NCBI GenBank assembly: GCA_949358305.1
Contig: OX442314.1
Location: forward strand, 186,001 to 250,000
Direction of reading: 5' to 3'
From: Strigamia acuminata
Lineage: Eukaryota; Arthropoda; Chilopoda; Geophilomorpha; Linotaeniidae
Length of the DNA: 64,000 bases
The position numbers were made by a program, and so were the translations under genes. This document shows positions 44,001 through 53,111 of this stretch, one piece after another. The notes below the pieces were generated by a model, which saw only the letters and a list, made by a program, of their open reading frames with translations, had not been told where the DNA came from and searched no databases. The stretch's first letter is position 1. Each line of letters begins with the position of its first letter.

Positions 44001-45249
44001 GATGTATCATTTCCGGATTAAACACCATGACGTGGAGACTGCTTATTTGCATGCCAAGTTGGGCCAGACGGTCTACATGGAATTGCCAAAGGGAATGGAA
44101 GTTCCGGGCGACAAGGTTTGCCTATTACAAAAGGCAATTTATGGCTTACCACAAGCAGGCCGTGCCTGGCACAAAACATTGGAAGCTGAGCTTTTAAAAG
44201 TTGGATTTGTCAAGCACCCCACGGAACAGTGTGTTTATATCTACAGGCGTGGAAAGTCTACGATAATTATGGCGACATATGTTGACGATTTGTTGACCTT
44301 GGATGACAACAGCGAGCTATTAGATCATTTGATGGCAAGAATTCGGCGTTGTATCAAGGTGATAGATTTGGGCGAGATAAAGAGTTTATTGGGCATAAGG
44401 ATAAAACAAGATTGGCACAAAAATCAAATCACCTTGGATCAGTCAAAGTATATTCTTGAATTGGCATCCAAATTTGGATTAGAGCAGGCAAGGATTGTGA
44501 AAGTTCCTATGGAAGTTTCACAAAAATTGGATGCGCCGGATTACCCATTGGGTCCATCAGCAGGTGACAAGCCGTATAGAGAATTGATTGGCGCGTTACT
44601 TTACCTTGCTCAGGGTACGCGCCCAGACATCGCATTTCCTGTGTCTTTCCTCTCACAGTGGCTGAATGACCCGAAGGAAGCCCATTGGATAGCGGCCAAG
44701 AGAATCCTGCGTTACTTGATTGGGACGGTGAACTACAGTTTGAGATACACAAGTTCCAGTTCAGACTTGATTGGGTATACTGACTCATCCTGGAACGCAT
44801 GTAATGCCGACGCAAAATCATTTGCGGGATTCATAACTACTTTGAATGGAACAGCGATCACATGGCAAGCGAAGAAGCAGAGTTTGATCAGCTTGTCGTC
44901 TTGTGAAGCGGAATTTTCGGGTCTGGTGGAGGTCGCTAAGGAAGTGAAATGGGTCAAAAATGTTCTTGAAGATCTGAGATTGACAACTGATAAGGGACCG
45001 ATAGTAATTTTCTGCGACAACCAGCCAGCAATTGACTTGACCAAGAACCCGTGTTATCACGCAAGAACGAAACACTTTAATAGGAGAGTAGCTTTTATTA
45101 GGCAAGATGTTGAAGAAGGAATTTACAGTGTGATGTATTTGTCAACCGATCAAATGCTCGCGGATATGATGACCAAGGCTGTCTCTGAAACGAAATTGAA
45201 GCAAGCGTGTGAAGCAATTGGATTAGTGAACATTTCGAATGAAAATTAA
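41053..45249 (+). CDS. Copia-3 gag-pol polyprotein, intact
   Basis: 1398 residues from ATG 41053 (MATKSDVQ) to TAA 45247-45249. Gag of the UBN2 type at about 10-200. Zinc knuckle CWNCGRIGHRYAEC near 245. Protease FMDSGASSHM near 334. Integrase: WHRRLAHLGY and CDKCAMAKK (zinc-binding), then Asp (HVDLCGPF, ~551), Asp (RSDNGTEF, ~614) and Glu (NGVAERANRK, ~650). Reverse transcriptase: SRWIYSLKTN, HDVETAYLH, TYVDDLLTL (~1076). RNase H: YTDSSWNA (~1242), SSCEAEFSG, CDNQPAID, ending near KHFNRR. All catalytic residues I can name are in place and no stop or shift is seen. The polyprotein would be cleaved by its own protease to form particles and copy the element. Confidence 0.97.
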   Translation: MATKSDVQSVTYVEKLNGKNYPSWEYRVRTLLRAKDVWTVIKDDLPIKTLGESDVDFKTRQDKWNTSDVEALNLILQTIDSTQLRHVLNKDTAKEAWLALKTENQGDLAELKVQKRVELGHTVMKQSETVATYLDRMISIREELSSIGVVIEEQELCAHILRGLSAEYANVITSCDVAGTSTMKLLTLRRALLAAETRKNSVEVTTDTRIESATWMRGANRGSGRRPMGTAGGSRGSASRGGPKCWNCGRIGHRYAECRQPVDPAAAADFRGRGRGRGRGFNRGFGRARNQSANMAAQESRRVSENVPDLDYVVDYAMSTGAVRPEWNLNVWFMDSGASSHMANNPSCFNHLTLSRGKDIFLADGRKVHSTGYGSVLLTTRVGSETRRIRLDNVNLVPSLKTNLLSVGRIIDLGFIVCFGDGICEVKTSDGTKVFQARKINGLFQVETTSNDIDSSPRMNIGMSSLAHPHEPDQRASRLSMEMWHRRLAHLGYRSLRELWTRNMVKGLHLKDAKIPKICDKCAMAKKIRAPFKPTNYISATKPFEMLHVDLCGPFRNVSTLGSKYIFTIVDDFSRAIFTRFLKEKSQTVGEFESFLTMFENKFGSKLKRLRSDNGTEFLNERFKNLLTKRGVHHQLTVPWSPSQNGVAERANRKLLDAARTLLLDSGLPMQFWQDAVETAGYACNRSKMRRFNVETPIERLTGHKPDVSNMRIFGCVAYTWIPKQNRYKLEPTARKAIFMGYPFQSAGWKFYDPVKKKYFVARDVKFDEELKGSTLLPKLEQPQSSDERILDEAEPNGTMQVPVIHDEVPIQQEYRMPNRAGQVGPERRYPLRIRRPPDRYVPYDPGQRPRRGQNRVVRPDADVSNLINEEDVPDAKRITIPKTYKQAMESAQSVQWQEAMQKEIQSHTQQDTWKLVDRPKDAKVVGSRWIYSLKTNQQGQVIRYKARLVAQGYNIYKGVDYDESFSPVVRLATIRILMALAVMYHFRIKHHDVETAYLHAKLGQTVYMELPKGMEVPGDKVCLLQKAIYGLPQAGRAWHKTLEAELLKVGFVKHPTEQCVYIYRRGKSTIIMATYVDDLLTLDDNSELLDHLMARIRRCIKVIDLGEIKSLLGIRIKQDWHKNQITLDQSKYILELASKFGLEQARIVKVPMEVSQKLDAPDYPLGPSAGDKPYRELIGALLYLAQGTRPDIAFPVSFLSQWLNDPKEAHWIAAKRILRYLIGTVNYSLRYTSSSSDLIGYTDSSWNACNADAKSFAGFITTLNGTAITWQAKKQSLISLSSCEAEFSGLVEVAKEVKWVKNVLEDLRLTTDKGPIVIFCDNQPAIDLTKNPCYHARTKHFNRRVAFIRQDVEEGIYSVMYLSTDQMLADMMTKAVSETKLKQACEAIGLVNISNEN

Positions 45250-45293
45250 TTGTAAACTTTATATGCATGTATTAAGAATTTAATATGGGCGAG

Positions 45294-45469
45294 TGTTAGT
45301 AGTATTTCGTTTACAATGAGTTGTTTTTATGAATGGTTACGTAGTAAGTAACCATGAAAGAATTGTATTATATGAGCAACAATAAATTGACATGTGTGAT
45401 TGTTATGATGTGATGAATGGAATGATGTACGAGTGAATTCTCTTCAAAATTAACGAAATTGTCCCAACA
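45294..45469 (+). repeat. Copia-3 right LTR
   Basis: 176 bp, identical to the left LTR by eye. The preceding AATATGGGCGAG is a weak purine tract. Confidence 0.95.
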
Positions 45470-45734
45470 TATTTAAATAATTGCAAAATTGCAAAATTAT
45501 GAGATTGTTTTTGAAACTAATTATTAATCACAATTTGTGATGGCCACTTGGATTGAGTTTGGCTGCTGCCATTTTTGCCAAAATAGCAAAACTACCTTTG
45601 ATTTTGTGATTGTGTATTTTTTCTGTTTTGTGTTTTTGCAATTATGCACATGATTGGTGGAACTGATATCATGTGACAAATCCAAAAGTGCAAAATTGCT
45701 AAAGTTGCAAAATTACAAAATTGCTTAATTAATA

Positions 45735-47301
45735 GGGGGTTTCATTATATGAATGATTTTTCAATTTTGTGATTTTGCATTAATCACAAAATCATTATTT
45801 TTTGATGCCTCCAAAAATGAGTTTACATTGAATTAACCCAGTCAATTTTGCAATTGTGTGATCTGGACAATTTTGTGATTTTTGAGTATTGTCATGTGAT
45901 ATCTGTTCTACCAATCACATTCACATTCACTAAAGCACAAAAGAGTAAAAACACAAAATCCCAAAAACATCTAAAAGGTAGTTTTTGTGATTTTGATAAG
46001 AAGTGATTTTGAGGCTTGTGAAACTCAAAACAAAATGGAGGCATTCAAGCTCTATCTAAGTGGCCAACTTGTATCCTTGTATATCATCAAAATGCTGATG
46101 CATCCATGACTGTATAACAGCTAGGAAACTCAATACTTCGATTCGGGTAAAAAAAAGTACCGATTCAGGGCGATTCAGGGCGATTTTAGCGGGTGCCCGA
46201 ATGGAAATTCAGGCGGAAATGTTCGTCGCGTATCGTTTTTTATTGTTTTCTATGTCAAGATGAGCTCGGAAAATTATGGAACCAAGCTCATTTTGAAGAG
46301 GAGACAATTCTGCACAAGCCTGTATTTTTTATTTTTTGATTCGGGCGAGGAAAAGTGCCGATTCGGGCCATCTTAGCGGGGGACCGAATGGAAAAATTTG
46401 GAAATTTGGTGCAGAATTTGGATTCGAGATTCGACCATGACAAAACCAAAAATTCGTAAAATTAACCGAATGAAATGTTTAAAACAGGTTTCCAGAGAAG
46501 AAAATCCCGCTGAAAACGATGGTACAGATAACTTTTTGATCGGATTAACCGTTGACTTTAAATTTTGGAAAAAACGATCTTTTTTGGGTTGATTTATAAG
46601 AAAAAGTTGGAAAAAGTGGTTGAATAATAAAGGAGGACAAAAAAGCAGGTTGCAGTGGTTTGGGCCAAAATTGAATTGGCTGGATTGGCGTTGGGTTTAG
46701 GTTAACTTTTGGGTTTGATTGTGTTTGGGTATTGGCCAGATTGGCATTGGTTTTGGTTTGGTGTGGTTTGGGTTTGGGTTGCATTATTATGGGTTTGGTT
46801 TAGTTTTGCAAAAATTTATTTTATGATTTGGTTGTATACATTTGTCTGATCTATGGCTTTGGCTTTGTGGGTGAACAGCTAGTATTTATTAAAATGCACC
46901 TTATTAAAAAATATTTTGTTCCATCACACAAATAAGAACTAGTTTTTTTGCATCACATTTTAAAATTGGTTGGATATAACTATAACCTAATATGGTGGAT
47001 AGGAAGTCACGTGACTATTTAAATAATTGCAAAATTGCAAAATTATGAGATTGTTTTTGAAACTAATTATTAATCACAATTTGTGATGGCCACTTGGATT
47101 GAGTTTGGCTGCTGCCATTTTTGCCAAAATAGCAAAACTACCTTTGATTTTGTGATTGTGTATTTTTTCTGTTTTGTGTTTTTGCAATTATGCACATGAT
47201 TGGTGGAACTGATATCACGTGACAAATCCAAAAGTGCAAAATTGCTAAAGTTGCAAAATTACAAAATTGCTTAATTAATGAAACCCCCTATTGAAACCCC
47301 C
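45735..47301. repeat. Second monomer of the TIR element, uninterrupted
   Basis: Matches 39455-40739 plus 45470-45734 with only scattered changes, and lacks Copia-3. It shows the full length of the unit, about 1.57 kb, and contains no coding frame that I can support. Confidence 0.85.
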
Positions 47302-47306
47302 TAATA

Positions 47307-48146
47307 TTGCACATGGGAGACTGGCTGTTTACAAAAATAAAATCAGCAAACCATTTCTGGTGGCACAACGGAATGAGAATAATGAGTTCACGGTTAATTG
47401 TTGCACCATGGTTTCAAATGTGAGTGCAACCGTACCCTTTGTAACAAAGCATGCGGTTGACACAGCTGATTTGAATTCTGATTTTGACGTGAATGTATCG
47501 CTATTAACTCATTTTATTATTAAGAGCGCACTAACTCACAAACCAAATAGTTTGGCTAAAGCGATTGGAGATTCAATCAGGGCAATTTGTGAGACACATA
47601 GGTGTAATGTGGAAAAAACTGCGAATAGCGACGTGCTAAGCGCGATCAATGAAAATCAGAATTGCGAGATGGTTGATTCGAATGGGGTTTCGAATGCCAT
47701 TGAGAATTTGAGTGAGATCTCAATCAATAATGGACAACGTGGGAAAACTCAACATAGACACGAGAGTTCTGAGTGTTTGGACAAGGTTCAAATTAAAAGT
47801 AGCAATCCCCTTAATTCTGATATGGGAAATCGGAAACGTTTTTCAAGGAAGACTAAAAAGTCTACGGATCCTGCAGAGTTGGGCAGGGTCACAATTACTG
47901 ACAATGAGGGGGAGAAGTCATATAGCATGACTAGGATTGCCAGCAATTGAATTAATTGAATGGGTTGAAATTGCCGAATGTATCGGGATCGAGATTACAG
48001 GAATAGAATCCACAACTTGCGAACCGATTTCTGATGGCAGCATTCTAGATACTGCATTTGAAAAGAATTTGATCAATGAGGGGGAAGACCAGGAAGGAAA
48101 TTCTGATAGGTATTTTATTCATAATTGGGATTGTGATACCTTATGA
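47307..48146 (+). pseudogene. Copia-4 protease end and downstream frame
   Basis: The frame resumes with HGRLAVYKNKISKPFLVAQR, the segment that follows the copia protease in Copia-2. It runs to TGA 47948-47950; a second frame, from about 47937 to 48146 (ending NWDCDTL), overlaps it. No integrase zinc motif, YVDD or RNase H motif follows. So the coding part of Copia-4 ends shortly after the protease. The two frames may once have been one, joined by a shift near 47940. Confidence 0.6.
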
Positions 48147-48290
48147 TTGGAATTTAGGAAGCGGAATGATCGGTTTGTGATTGGCAACCAGACCATCACG
48201 TGGGATGATGAGTATGTTAAATGATAGAACTTTTCTCACGTGTATTTCTTTTCCGTTTAAGATTTAGAATCTGTTTTTTCAAATGATTGG

Positions 48291-48302
48291 ACAGAGGGGG
48301 AA
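48291..48302 (+). promoter_or_regulatory. Copia-4 polypurine tract
   Basis: ACAGAGGGGGAA lies immediately before the 3' LTR. Confidence 0.8.
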
Positions 48303-48608
48303 TGTTAAGAATCAATGTGTCCAACTTTTTGAGCTATGTGTTTTGCCTCTTAGTTCATCATTAATGTTATCTAACTGTATGGCTCCAATGGAGCTCTGTA
48401 TATATTTATTGTAATGATTTGTTCTTTTGATTCTGTTATGTTATATGATTTGCTAGAATCAGGTTTATGTAAGCAAGATTTGTTCTGTACCTTTTATGGA
48501 GTGAAGTGACTCTATCTGTCAACTGCTAATAAAGTGGCAGCCATCTTTTTATGGTTTGTTTGCCAAAGTGCAAATCATGTCTCCTGCTTTATCAACACTC
48601 ACCCAACA
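48303..48608 (+). repeat. Copia-4 3' LTR
   Basis: Begins TGTTAAGAATC and ends ACTCACCCAACA, 306 bp. Contains AATAAAGTGGCAGCCATC, like the polyadenylation region in the neighbouring copia LTRs. The next bases, CACAT, would be the target duplication, but no matching left copy survives. Confidence 0.8.
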
Positions 48609-48729
48609 CACATTAGAACTCAACAAAGAATATAAGAGGCGGCACTCTCTGCTTTTTTTGGCAACTAGGTCACGTGATGCTATTTTCTAGTTTACAGCAC
48701 GTGAAAGCATTGAAAAATATTTCAGAAAG

Positions 48730-48870
48730 ATGACAACTCAAATGAAAGCTAATAATAAAAACAATGGACATTATTGCAGTGCCAATAACTGTAAAAAGTG
48801 TAAAAGTACACATCCTACGTTATCATTTTTTCGTTTTCCAAAGGAAGAAGCCAGGTACAGGTATATTTAA
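48730..48870 (+). pseudogene. THAP-type zinc finger exon (N-terminal part)
   Basis: ATG 48730 opens a frame with CSANNCKKCKS and LSFFRFPKEEAR, the beginning of a THAP (C2CH) DNA-binding domain, where the first two cysteines and the FRFP motif are characteristic. The frame ends at TAA near 48870, but a plausible splice donor (AGGTACAG or AGGTATAT) lies just after EEAR, which would make this a first exon. The second half of the domain (Trp, second Cys, His, AVPTIF-like end) was not found downstream. THAP domains occur in host proteins and in P-element transposases, and I cannot tell which this is. Confidence 0.55.
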
Positions 48871-49359
48871 AAAATGAAAACATGTCTGTTCTTTTTTCTT
48901 TTTTTTCCAGATTTTAGTTTTCGTATTGATTTTTTTAATTGTTATTGTTATTAAATTTTTATTTTTACCTGTATTTGTTAATGATTGTTTAATTTTATCT
49001 GTAAATGTGGAGTTTGTTTAATTTTTTGACAGCCGTTTTACTTCAACGGCAAAAATGTGATTTTTTTTTTTAATTGTTGGATACTCTATGGTTTCGACGG
49101 TTTGAAGGAAAAGTGGGGAAATTGAAATAAAAAGAGGAGAGAAAATCTGTTATTAAGTTGAAATGCGATTTGGAAAAAGGAGAGAGAGATGAGAGAGGAA
49201 AGGACACGAGCTTACGTACTTTTGTGCGGAGGAAAAAGCAAGAAAATTAATTTAAGTGTGGTGGTCAATGAGTCCAAATTTTAATTTGGAATTTTTGTTT
49301 CGAGTTTGTGGCCACAAGTTGAAAGTGAGTGGACAAAAAGTACTAAATACACACAAAAT
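48871..49359. other. No gene seen
   Basis: A/T-rich sequence with short open frames only. If the THAP exon is real, this would be its intron or a degraded 3' part. Confidence 0.4.
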
Positions 49360-49835
49360 AATGCATTTTTAATTAAAATAATGGTACAGCGACTATTCAT
49401 CGCATCCTTTCTCATCGCGCGACCATTCATCGCGGCCAAGTCATCGCGCGGCCAAGTAATCGCGCGACCAAGTAATCGCGCGACCAAGTAATCGCGCGGC
49501 CAAGTCATCGCGCGGCCAAGTCATCACATTAAAAAAACCAGTTAAGGTGCGGTTTGCGGGGGGTCAAGGGGGGCGCTAGCCCCCCCTTGTTAGAAAAAAA
49601 AGAAAAAAAACCAAGAACACGCGAAAAAAAGAAATGCCGGCCAAGTCATCGCATGAAAAGTAATCGCGCGGCCGATCAGGGCAACAATTGGCCGCGCGAT
49701 TACTTGGTCACGCGATTACTTGGTCATGCGATGACTTGGCCGCGCGATGACTTGGCCGCGATGAATGGTCGCGCGATGAGATGTCGCGCGATGAATAGTC
49801 GTGGATTCCATTTTCTAAAAAATGCTTTATTGGAT
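49360..49835. mobile_element. Inverted-repeat element with GC-rich CGCGC subrepeats
   Basis: Left part (about 49390-49530) has repeats of the type GGCCAAGTAATCGCGC; right part (49630-49800) has the complement (GCGCGATTACTTGGTC). The outer edges, CGACTATTCATCG and CGATGAATAGTCG, followed by A/T-rich AATGC sequence, are also inverted. It looks like a foldback MITE whose arms are built from 16-bp units. The spacer 49530-49640 is not repeated. Target duplication not resolved. Confidence 0.65.
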
Positions 49836-49966
49836 AAAAAAAAATCATTTTGTACATGAGAAATTTGTATGCACACTAATTATAAAATCCAAAAAACACG
49901 CACATACAACATGCCATTTGTGTGTGCAACATTGTTTTAAAAAATTGTTTTAATTCTACTAATTAA

Positions 49967-51078
49967 ATGTCTCTATCCGCACAGAATCTGACAAGATTAG
50001 CACTACCACGGGGATGTACAGTGTCAACTAATGCTTGCAAAAGAATGTGACAGACTTTGCCAAAACTAAGGAGGCTCGATATTTTTAACATCATCGTTGA
50101 ACACGAGGCGGCGACATACATCGCTCGGCTGCTACTCGTTGAGCTTGATGCCTATGGAACCAAAGAAGATTTTGTGCGAAACTTATGCAGAGAAGACGGC
50201 ACAATCAGGCAAACGTTGCAAAAGTTCCGTTTAATAAGCTATAGTTTTTCAATTCCATGCCTCTGTTTGATATTGAACACGATGAAATTCATCGAATTCT
50301 TGGACACTGGCGGTTCCAGGTGCTCAAAGGGCTATGGCCGATCGACGCGCCACCGCAGCAATACAATCTGACAATGTTGGTGTTGGAGGGCAGGAGCATT
50401 GTGGAAGAGATGCAAATTGCCGTGCTCACATGTCCGAAAGTTTACAAAATTCTCATCACTCCATTTACTTTCACAATAAAAATGCTGCTCACACTGACGA
50501 AATTCCAGCAGTTGAGCACGTTGTACTTGGACCTGCGTGACGACTCGGAGTCGGACGTGAAAATGGAGGAAAGATACGATCAGTTTGATCGAGTGAGTTT
50601 GCGCCATTCGCGGTTTGATAATTTGGTGCAACTTTTGCTGTACAATGACAAGGATCGTTGGACTAGCTCTGGGTATTTGTTCGAGTTGTTGGGCATGTGT
50701 CCCTAACTGGCAAAACTCTCTTTTTTGGCTTGTCCCAGCTTCAGTAACAAAACTGCGCGCGAGTTAGCCGCCATGCCCATGATGGCGAAGAAACTCGAAG
50801 TTTTGGAATTTCGAGAATGCGATTTGTTGGGACCGTCTGGGATTAAAGATCTGTTAAAAATCGATTCTCTGGTGGAGTTGAGAGTGAATTTGCGAGTAGA
50901 TGAGATACGAAGACAACATTTTGACGTTGGTGCCTTGCAGCTAATGGCTTTAAAACACGGAGTGAACTTCGAGCTACAATTACAACACTTGTTCGATGAG
51001 ACGATGGAAATGGAATTCGATTTTCTAGACCCGCGCGATGACATGCTTGAAGATGATTCCGGCAATGAAAGCGACTAA
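49967..51078 (+). pseudogene. Leucine-rich-repeat (F-box/LRR-like) pseudogene 1
   Basis: ATG 49967 opens a frame (MSLSAQNLTRLALP) with LRR-like periodicity (LPKLRRLDIFNI). It has TGA at 50048-50050, a frameshift near 50215-50260, and TAA at 50704-50706. Downstream the frame continues (KKLEVLEFRECDLLGPSGIKDLL) to 51078 with an acidic tail. Spacing of Leu in LTMLVLEG, FQQLSTLYLDL and LEVLEFRECDL supports a solenoid like that in FBXL proteins. No F-box is visible. I do not recognise a specific orthologue. Three lesions make it a pseudogene unless unseen introns remove them. Confidence 0.6.
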
Positions 51079-51191
51079 CGAGTTGTCAGTGGCTGCATGA
51101 CTGCATTAATTGGATTTGTTTGTATTCAAAAATAAATAAATAAATAAATAAGTGTCATATGTAGATCCGGAACAAAACTTTTTTATGAATT

Positions 51192-51863
51192 TTGTCCGAA
51201 ATTAAGCAGAAATCAATATTCAATATCAAAATAGCGGAGGAAAATGATGCTTTTGATCGAGTTTGTTTGCGAGATTTGCGGTTTGATAACTTGGTCGAAT
51301 TTACCCTGTACGATCAAAACGATTGTTGGGTAAGCTCTGGCTATTTGTTCGAGGTGTTAAACATGTGTCATTGCTCCGGCTTCAGTAACAAAATTGCGCA
51401 CGAGTTGGCCGACTTGATGGCCCGGCGGGATTACGTGTATTTCCCGGTGACTCGTGTCGCTGTGAATTTCTTACTCCGTTAGTTGCGCTTTCGACCCGGA
51501 ATTGCCAGTCCAGCCCTGACAAGCAAATTTAAATGTTTGGATATTGTTGAATGCAACTTGTTGGGGCTGTCGGGGATTGAGGATCTGGTAAAAATCGATT
51601 CTCTGAAGGTGTTAGATGTGAGTTTGCGAATTAATGAGGTGAGAAGACGACGTTTTGACGTTGGTGCCATGAAGCGAATGGCTGAAAAACACGGTGTGGA
51701 TAAGAAACTACAATCTTTTCCCTGGCACGATCGAGGACGAGAACTGACCGTGTCTACATTAAATCGATTTTTTTTTGTATTTGAACAAGTTTCACATGTC
51801 GATCTGGAACGCACCTTTTTGTGTGAATTTTGCTTGAAATCAACAGTTTTGATGCAGAAATAA
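51192..51863 (+). pseudogene. Leucine-rich-repeat pseudogene 2, tandem partial copy
   Basis: Similar to the second half of pseudogene 1. FDRVCLRDLRFDNLVEFTLY matches FDRVSLRHSRFDNLVQLLLY, SSGYLFEVLNMC matches SSGYLFELLGMC, and CLDIVECNLLGLSGIEDL matches the later CDLLGPSGIKDL. An in-frame TAG at 51480-51482 splits it. A tandem duplication followed by decay is the simplest reading. Confidence 0.6.
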
Positions 51864-51981
51864 ATTTTTACCATATTAATTTTCAATAGATGGAACTTTG
51901 AAGAAGAGTTTGTATTTATTCGACAGATGGAGCCACTGTGGCAAATCTGGTGGCAGTTTCAACAAGGTTTCAATGGGAAAA

Positions 51982-52042
51982 CCATAGAGTAAAGAATGTA
52001 TACTTTACTCTATGGTTAAGAATGTATTCTTTACTCTATGGT
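51982..52042. repeat. Nested hairpin of AACCATAGAGTAAAG
   Basis: AACCATAGAGTAAAGAATG is followed by its complement CTTTACTCTATGGTT, then by a second CTTTACTCTATGGTT after AAGAATGTATT. It could form alternative stem-loops. Possibly the remnant of a small palindromic MITE. Confidence 0.7.
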
Positions 52043-52204
52043 TTTACACATGGGAGACATCGGCGCCACCAATCCCCGCTCTCTTTCAATTCCGCCAATC
52101 CTGTCCCTCCATGTACTTTCACCATCAGACGGCGCGAAATTCAATTTTGCCATTTGTCTTGCATGTTTTTTATTGCTGTACTGATTGAATACGACTATTC
52201 AAGG

Positions 52205-52666
52205 AAGGATCCATTTTTGGATTACATTTTCGATTTTTGGATTACATTTTTGATTTTTTGATTAAATTTTTCATTTTTTGATTAAATTTTCCATTTTTTG
52301 ATTAAATTTTCCATTTTTTGATTAAATTTTCCATTTATTGATTAAATTTTCCATTTTTTGATTAAATTTTCCATTTTTTGATTAAATTTTCCATTTTTTG
52401 ATTAAATTTTCCATTTTTTGATTAAATTTTCCATTTTTTGATTAAATTTTCCATTTTTTGATTAAATTTTCCATTTTTTGATTAAATTTTCCATTTTTTG
52501 ATTAAATTTTCCATTTTTTGATTAAATTTTCCATTTTTTGATTAAATTTTCCATTTTTTGATTAAATTTTCCATTTTTTGATTAAATTTTCCATTTTTTG
52601 ATTAAATTTTCCATTTTTTGATTAAATTTTCCATTTTTTGATTAAATTTTCCATTTTTTGATTACA
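52205..52666. repeat. 20-bp A/T-rich minisatellite, about 23 units
   Basis: Unit GATTAAATTTTCCATTTTTT, nearly perfect from about 52265 on, with variant units (GATTACATTTTCGATTTTTG) at the left edge. The period of exactly 20 bp is easily counted. Confidence 0.95.
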
Positions 52667-53111
52667 TAAAACGAGCATTAGAAACCGCGCCATGTGTTTT
52701 CTGTTTTGCAATATAATTGCTACAACTGCGCCAACTAGCGACAAATTATGACATCAGTGCCTGTTATGATTCAGTTAATAATAATCATTAATCCTAATAA
52801 ACATGTAAATGATCGCATATTTTTATTGTGAAAACTGAAATAATATATTATACAATGTATTGACAACTAACAATATATGCAAAAATGTAAAAAGACAATA
52901 TTGATAGAACACCAGCAATTCAAAAAGAACATTAAGAAGAGAGTAGAAGAGACATGAAGAACATTTGGAGAAAAGCGAAATTATTATCGTACGAGTTGTA
53001 ACTTTGACTAACTGACGCCTGGAGATTAAAAGCAACAGTTACTGTATCTATTGAAATCAATTCGTATGTTATTACAGGAGAAGGAGATCTCACAGTGTCA
53101 ACTCCTCAAAC
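52667..53111. other. No gene seen
   Basis: A/T-rich sequence upstream of the serpin start. Short open frames only. It may contain the serpin promoter. Confidence 0.4.

Larger units (their letters stand above)
40740..45469 (+). mobile_element. Copia-3, intact Ty1/copia retrotransposon
   Basis: A complete 4730-bp element. The LTRs are only 176 bp (40740-40915 and 45294-45469), begin TGTTAGTAG, end GTCCCAACA and read as identical. Target duplication TATTT at 40735-40739 and 45470-45474. The matching place in the second monomer of the host element (near 47015) reads GACTATTTAAATAATT, the empty site. The single gag-pol frame is open. This is the best candidate for an active element in the window. 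Confidence 0.96.
39455..47301. mobile_element. TIR element, head-to-tail dimer, inside Copia-4
   Basis: The ends GGGGGTTTCATTA (39455) and TAATGAAACCCCC (to 47301, with the last 12 bp repeated once) are inverted. The Copia-4 reading frame is interrupted exactly here, with TAATA on both sides (39450-39454 and 47302-47306). Inside, the first monomer (39455-45734) contains Copia-3; the second (45735-47301, about 1.57 kb) is uninterrupted. The monomers are nearly identical and share the junction TTAATTAATAGGGGG. No transposase frame; it contains T/G-rich GGTTTGGGTTTGGGTTG tracts. Superfamily not recognised. Confidence 0.75.
37956..48608 (+). mobile_element. Copia-4, Gag-only copia relative, 5' LTR missing
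   Basis: The leader (about 38018 onward) resembles that of Copia-2. A Gag and partial protease frame follows, then a purine tract and a 306-bp 3' LTR. No integrase, reverse transcriptase or RNase H is present even after removing the inserted element 39455-47301. The 5' LTR and primer site are lost together with the right end of the Polinton, probably in one deletion near 37955. The left boundary is approximate. Confidence 0.75.
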
